DNA from: Effrenium voratum
Lineage: Eukaryota; Sar; Dinophyceae; Suessiales; Symbiodiniaceae
NCBI GenBank assembly: GCA_963377175.1
Contig: CAUJNA010001624.1
Coordinates: 585,001-649,000, forward strand
Length of the DNA: 64,000 nucleotides
Reading direction: 5' to 3'
In this document: in pieces, positions 63,601 to 64,000 of the stretch
How the letters are laid out: each line of letters opens with the position of its first letter
How positions within the stretch are numbered: position 1 is the first letter of the stretch
Program-made: the position numbers and the translations under genes
Notes under the pieces: model-generated
What the model was told of the DNA's origin: nothing
What the model saw: only the letters and a program-made list of their open reading frames with translations
Database searches by the model: none

Positions 63601-63919
63601 TGGAAATAAGAGGGTAACCTTTTGGCGCCTTGACCAAAAATGACCCAAATCAGGCAACCAAAAGGATCCAAAGGGTCAAAAGGTTGGCTTTCAAGTGAGC
63701 TTTTGGTGCTCCTGTTCCTTTTTTGATGTTCCTCAGCGCCCCAAAACGTCGGCTCCAACTCACTCCACCCTCTCACCGCCAGGTTCTGGGCCCTCGCCTC
63801 GAGGGCACCGACAGCAGCACCCGCCCAGCGATTCCTTTCTCCGCCAGGAGGCCCAGGCCGCAATCGCTGCAGGTCCTAAGCTCGAAGGGTGCATGTACTA
63901 CGCCGTGGGATTGCACCCA
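50940..63919 (-). CDS. SET-domain lysine methyltransferase gene (Rubisco LSMT / SETD3-like), at least 16 exons, 5' end missing
   Basis: Exons read in order give the landmarks of this family. GLGLLAEKGIAGRVLLSVPS is the N-terminal SET strand (G-x-G-L-x-A.....G..LL.VP). KLLLAVFLMQQL and RFAAYLTDL follow, then AIPLYWAAEDQEELRGT (usual FW....L..L.G). AAYVFVASRSFTL and ALFPVIDLAN (usual V.SR.F, P..D..NH) lead to FEVLLRSQQ, AGDEVTVSYGDFLRKS (usual G.EV.ISYG) and SHMLLRYGFV (usual N..LL..YGF). A helical C-terminal substrate-binding part follows (LALQAAVRRYAGG, ERLLGGKLRSHQRVAVVLRR, EKHTLQAVQEEV). Such enzymes methylate lysine or histidine of Rubisco, aldolase, actin or other proteins using S-adenosylmethionine; the substrate here is unknown. 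Many inferred introns start with GC. The start codon lies beyond the window. Confidence 0.8.
51601..51642. repeat. TA microsatellite
   Basis: (TA)n with one TATG interruption. Confidence 0.85.
52077..52126 (-). CDS. SET gene, exon o
   Basis: Acceptor TTGATAG (52127-52128), frame ERLLGGKLRSHQRVAVVLRR, donor GC at 52075-52076. It joins in phase to exons n and p. Confidence 0.7.
52132..52480. repeat. Decayed composite inverted-repeat elements
   Basis: ATCATAGGTGTCCTTTTAGG, GGCTGTGGCTCAAAA ... TTTTGAGCCACACC and GGGTTTCCCTGGTAGATGAT ... ACCAGGTAAACCAGG recur at 58108-58345 and, in part, at 43660-43725. It looks like nested MITEs sharing AGGTGTCCTTTT-type ends. Confidence 0.5.
52809..52900 (-). 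CDS. SET gene, exon n
   Basis: Acceptor GACCTCAG (52901-52902), frame GSKAVVDLELALQAAVRRYA, GGSLKKEDSK, donor GC at 52807-52808. The Y-x-x-S-L-x-x-ED element matches the LSMT C-terminal domain. Confidence 0.7.
52912..53129. mobile_element. MITE family 4, copy 2, interrupted by a family 1 MITE
   Basis: Outer ends are TGATGGTTGCGAAATCCATT and GGTTTCGTCCATCCACAGT. The family 1 element at 52974-53065 sits inside. The outer left end lies 12 bp from exon n, so it forms the 3' border of that intron. Confidence 0.7.
52974..53065. mobile_element. MITE family 1, copy 5 (best preserved)
   Basis: TCCCAGAGGGTCC ... GGACCCTCTGGGA, 13-bp perfect terminal inverted repeats. A possible target duplication is AATCCC/AATCCC-like sequence at its borders. 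Confidence 0.9.
53611..53740. mobile_element. MITE family 5 (TCTAGGGGT), copy 2
   Basis: TCTAGGGGTTGATTC ... GGTACCCCTAGA, 9-bp terminal inverted repeat, with TTTTCAACCATCGTTCTTTC inside. Confidence 0.75.
53770..53832 (-). CDS. SET gene, exon m
   Basis: Acceptor GCATTCAG (53833-53834), frame AWRLDVSCGLLERDEEMNAA Q. The donor is uncertain. Confidence 0.5.
53934..54004. repeat. AT-rich simple sequence
   Basis: (TA)n at 53935-53950 and again at 53996-54004. Confidence 0.6.
54121..54150. repeat. GA microsatellite
   Basis: (GA)n, AGAGAGAGAGAG, with one AAAG interruption, intronic. Confidence 0.8.
54262..54410 (-). CDS. SET gene, exon l
   Basis: Acceptor AGCCCCAG (54411-54412), frame GTWHQALAFFRLWRCRRCRP, SDADAEAKRRLAQCGVEVEK, APKAREATRAQLKFL. 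It has a CxxCRxxC-like cluster (CRRC). The donor is uncertain; a GC lies after EKAPK. Confidence 0.55.
55074..55115 (-). CDS. SET gene, exon k
   Basis: Acceptor CTCTTCAG (55116-55117), frame AEDARAPGILFALDKCP, donor GT at 55072-55073. The open frame continues upstream (LTSQPKVHFAHVVPSVPLQ), so a longer exon is possible. Confidence 0.5.
55983..56070 (-). CDS. SET gene, exon j
   Basis: Acceptor CCTTTCAG (56071-56072), frame NSHMLLRYGFVTPWLHTRTC, LTKVKLQLQ, donor GC at 55981-55982. LLRYGFV is the end of the SET core. Confidence 0.75.
56850..56910 (-). CDS. SET gene, exon i
   Basis: Acceptor GTCCAAG (56911-56912), frame PIQGAGDEVTVSYGDFLRKS, donor at or near 56848-56850. GDEVTVSYGD is the SET cofactor/catalytic Tyr region. 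Confidence 0.8.
56925..57480. repeat. AAAC/AAGC-rich purine tract
   Basis: 550 bp of degenerate AAACAAGCAAAGC-type sequence, strongly purine-rich on the plus strand. The Leu/Phe/Cys-rich minus-strand frames are composition artefacts. Confidence 0.7.
57836..57948. mobile_element. MITE family 3, copy 4
   Basis: TGGCCATGGGTCAAAATCCC ... GGTTTGGACCCACAGCCA, with AATTCACC and GGGATCCCATT inside. It lies just downstream of exon h, in the intron. Confidence 0.8.
58025..58107 (-). CDS. SET gene, exon h
   Basis: Acceptor TGATCAG (58108-58109), frame HDSGEAAAVEFQHRPKAGTF, EVLLRSQ, donor GC at 58023-58024. Confidence 0.7.
58108..58345. repeat. Composite inverted-repeat element (AGGTGTCCTTTT)
   Basis: Begins ATCATAGGTGTCCTTTTAGA, includes a family 3-like GCTGTGGGTCAAAA ... 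TTTTGACCCACACC hairpin and a GGTTTCCCTGGT...ACCAGGTCAACC hairpin, and ends AAGGACACCGGGTCCTGAT. Related to 52132-52480. It starts at the acceptor of exon h. Confidence 0.55.
58432..58514. mobile_element. MITE family 1, copy 6
   Basis: TCCCAGAAGGTCCCTTGGTA ... CTCAGGAGGTACTGTCC; right end eroded. Confidence 0.75.
58557..58652 (-). CDS. SET gene, exon g
   Basis: Acceptor CGAGCCAG (58653-58654), frame AAYVFVASRSFTLDVSNGVA, QAALFPVIDLAN. The junction to exon h should restore NHD; no GT/GC donor fits exactly, so the 3' border is approximate. Confidence 0.75.
58699..58813. mobile_element. MITE family 2, copy 5
   Basis: CTAGGTCCTCCAGTAGAGAG ... TACTACTGGGGGACCTAG; the clearest 16-bp terminal inverted repeat of the family. 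It lies 46 bp upstream of exon g. Confidence 0.9.
58862..58984. mobile_element. MITE family 4, copy 3
   Basis: ACTCTGGATGAACGAAATCC ... GGATTTCGCAACCATCCACAG, in the same intron as the family 2 copy. Confidence 0.7.
59070..59127 (-). CDS. SET gene, exon f
   Basis: Acceptor AACCGAG (59128-59129), frame FEVVSLVLPHLKHQLLEFQ, donor GT at 59068-59069. Confidence 0.7.
60194..60254 (-). CDS. SET gene, exon e
   Basis: Acceptor CCGTGAG (60255-60256), frame TSAASELPKMRRAIAKERL, donor GT at 60192-60193. It joins to exon d as ELRG-TSAASELPKM. Confidence 0.7.
60305..60375. repeat. GGGA / G-rich tract
   Basis: GGGAGGGAGGGAGG and related runs; many G3 clusters, so a possible G-quadruplex on the plus strand. 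Confidence 0.7.
60365..60430. repeat. 17-bp-arm inverted repeat with nested stem
   Basis: Arms GGGAGGGAGCCCAAATA (60365-60381) and TATTTGGGCTCCCTCCC (60414-60430) are perfectly complementary; AAGCCCT/AGGGCTT forms an inner stem. Confidence 0.85.
60484..60664. mobile_element. Inverted-repeat element (ACTCACTT...GTGAGT)
   Basis: Begins ACTCACTTTCTGAGTGGA and ends ACTCGGGAAGTGAGTGG. It contains two internal repeats of CACTAAAAT(G/C)G..(T/C)GCCCAAAAA about 85 bp apart. Related fragments lie at 1398-1500 and 33830-33910. Confidence 0.6.
61016..61108. mobile_element. Fold-back element with 34-bp arms
   Basis: TACCTGGAGTCTCCATGACC at 61016 pairs with GGTTCATGGAGACTCCAGGTA, arms 61016-61049 and 61075-61108, about three mismatches in 34. 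The loop contains AAATAAATGGGTCAT. Confidence 0.8.
61749..61793 (-). CDS. SET gene, exon d
   Basis: Acceptor GATCCAAG (61794-61795), frame IPLYWAAEDQEELR, donor GC at 61747-61748. Confidence 0.75.
61835..61963. mobile_element. MITE family 5, copy 3 (inverted)
   Basis: Contains GAAAAGAACGATGGTTGAAA and ends AATCAACCCCTAGA, the reverse complement of 53611-53740. The left end is eroded. Confidence 0.65.
62154..62275. mobile_element. MITE family 3, copy 5
   Basis: TGGCCATGGCTCAAAATCCC ... TTGGTTTTGACCCACAGCC, with GTGAATTCACCTAG inside. Confidence 0.8.
62322..62404. repeat. Dispersed repeat (CCTTAAAGCAAACC), copy 3
   Basis: Same family as 40021-40096 and 46258-46352. Its right end lies 20 bp from exon c. 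Confidence 0.6.
62424..62550 (-). CDS. SET gene, exon c
   Basis: Frame AATSNKLLLAVFLMQQLVAP, QPVKRFAAYLTDLRSSVQRT, IL, donor GT at 62422-62423. The most likely acceptor is GATCCAG; the frame stays open to about 62604 (KAAVQVSLIQ), so the exon may be longer. Confidence 0.75.
62630..62745. repeat. TA/ACATAT microsatellite
   Basis: Two (TA)n runs within ACATAC-type sequence. Confidence 0.85.
62805..62910 (-). CDS. SET gene, exon b
   Basis: Minus-strand frame DNLLPESQDLQALAEHLRTN, LTAKADVANG, following an AG in CTTCGAG. Helical, in place of the region between the first SET strand and the LLA..L helix. Phase with exon a is not settled. Confidence 0.6.
62960..63180. repeat. AAAC / AAAG tetranucleotide tract
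   Basis: (AAAC)n, then GAAAGAAAGAAA, then (AAAC)n again. Purine/adenine-rich on the plus strand over more than 200 bp. Confidence 0.9.
63462..63484. repeat. CA microsatellite
   Basis: (CA)n, about eleven units. Confidence 0.85.
63798..63919 (-). CDS. SET gene, exon a (first exon in the window)
   Basis: Acceptor TTTCCCAG (63920-63921), so at least one more exon lies upstream. The frame is WVQSHGVVHAPFELRTCSDC, GLGLLAEKGIAGRVLLSVPS, donor GC at 63796-63797. GLGLLAEKGI..RVLLSVP is the start of the SET domain. Confidence 0.8.
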
Positions 63920-64000
63920 CTGGGAAATGACCCCATTTAGAAAAATATGTCCGGGACAAAATCACGACTGTCTCAAGCGGCCCAAGCGGTCCCCAAGACC

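Overview
The window looks like nuclear DNA of a protist, most likely a dinoflagellate (Suessiales or Symbiodiniaceae type). This is inference. The evidence is that every coding island I could support lies on the minus strand, host genes are cut into 50-150 bp exons by kilobase-scale introns, and many inferred introns begin with GC or GA rather than GT. The introns are packed with short inverted-repeat (MITE-like) elements, and microsatellites are very long. No rRNA, convincing tRNA gene or CRISPR array was seen, and no perfect dinoflagellate spliced-leader relic was found by eye.

Layout. 1-16.5 kb: sparse exon-like islands of one or more unrecognised minus-strand genes (a charged coiled-coil exon at 1-548, others near 3, 7.8, 12.5 and 14.1 kb) among large simple-repeat blocks (ACAT, a 9-bp CCCAACGGG-type repeat, CCCACA/CCCCA, GTGTGC). 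16.6-30.5 kb: the centre of interest. A compact, apparently intronless cluster of eleven minus-strand ORFs (17433-28476) is bracketed by direct repeats (17035-17365 and 28873-29225). It holds a gag-like/RS protein, a Penelope-like reverse transcriptase with an N-terminal GIY-YIG-like nuclease, a 445-aa protein with a possible ADP-ribosyltransferase-like tail, proline/arginine-rich small proteins, and four tandem paralogues of an unknown W-x-R-I-Y-x-P-G family. This reads as a large, possibly undescribed, Penelope-type retroelement or an element-associated gene cassette. 29.2-33.3 kb: minisatellites (14-bp, 73-bp, about 27-bp and 13-bp units) and two tRNA-like SINE relics. 33.5-37.5 kb: isolated exons, one PPR-like.

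38.8-47.1 kb: a ten-exon alpha/beta hydrolase gene (ABHD11-like), reconstructed from start to stop. 47.5-64 kb: a SET-domain lysine methyltransferase gene of the Rubisco-LSMT/SETD3 type, at least 16 exons, whose 5' end runs off the window. Islands at 47.5-50.6 kb are either its C-terminal extension or another small gene. The two recognisable host genes lie head-to-tail on the same strand, as is usual in dinoflagellate gene arrays. Their introns carry at least four MITE families with recognisable terminal inverted repeats; at least one insertion is nested in another, and some abut exons.

Limits: everything was read by eye. Exon borders are best guesses from reading frame, AG acceptors and family fit; homology calls rest on motif recognition, not searches.
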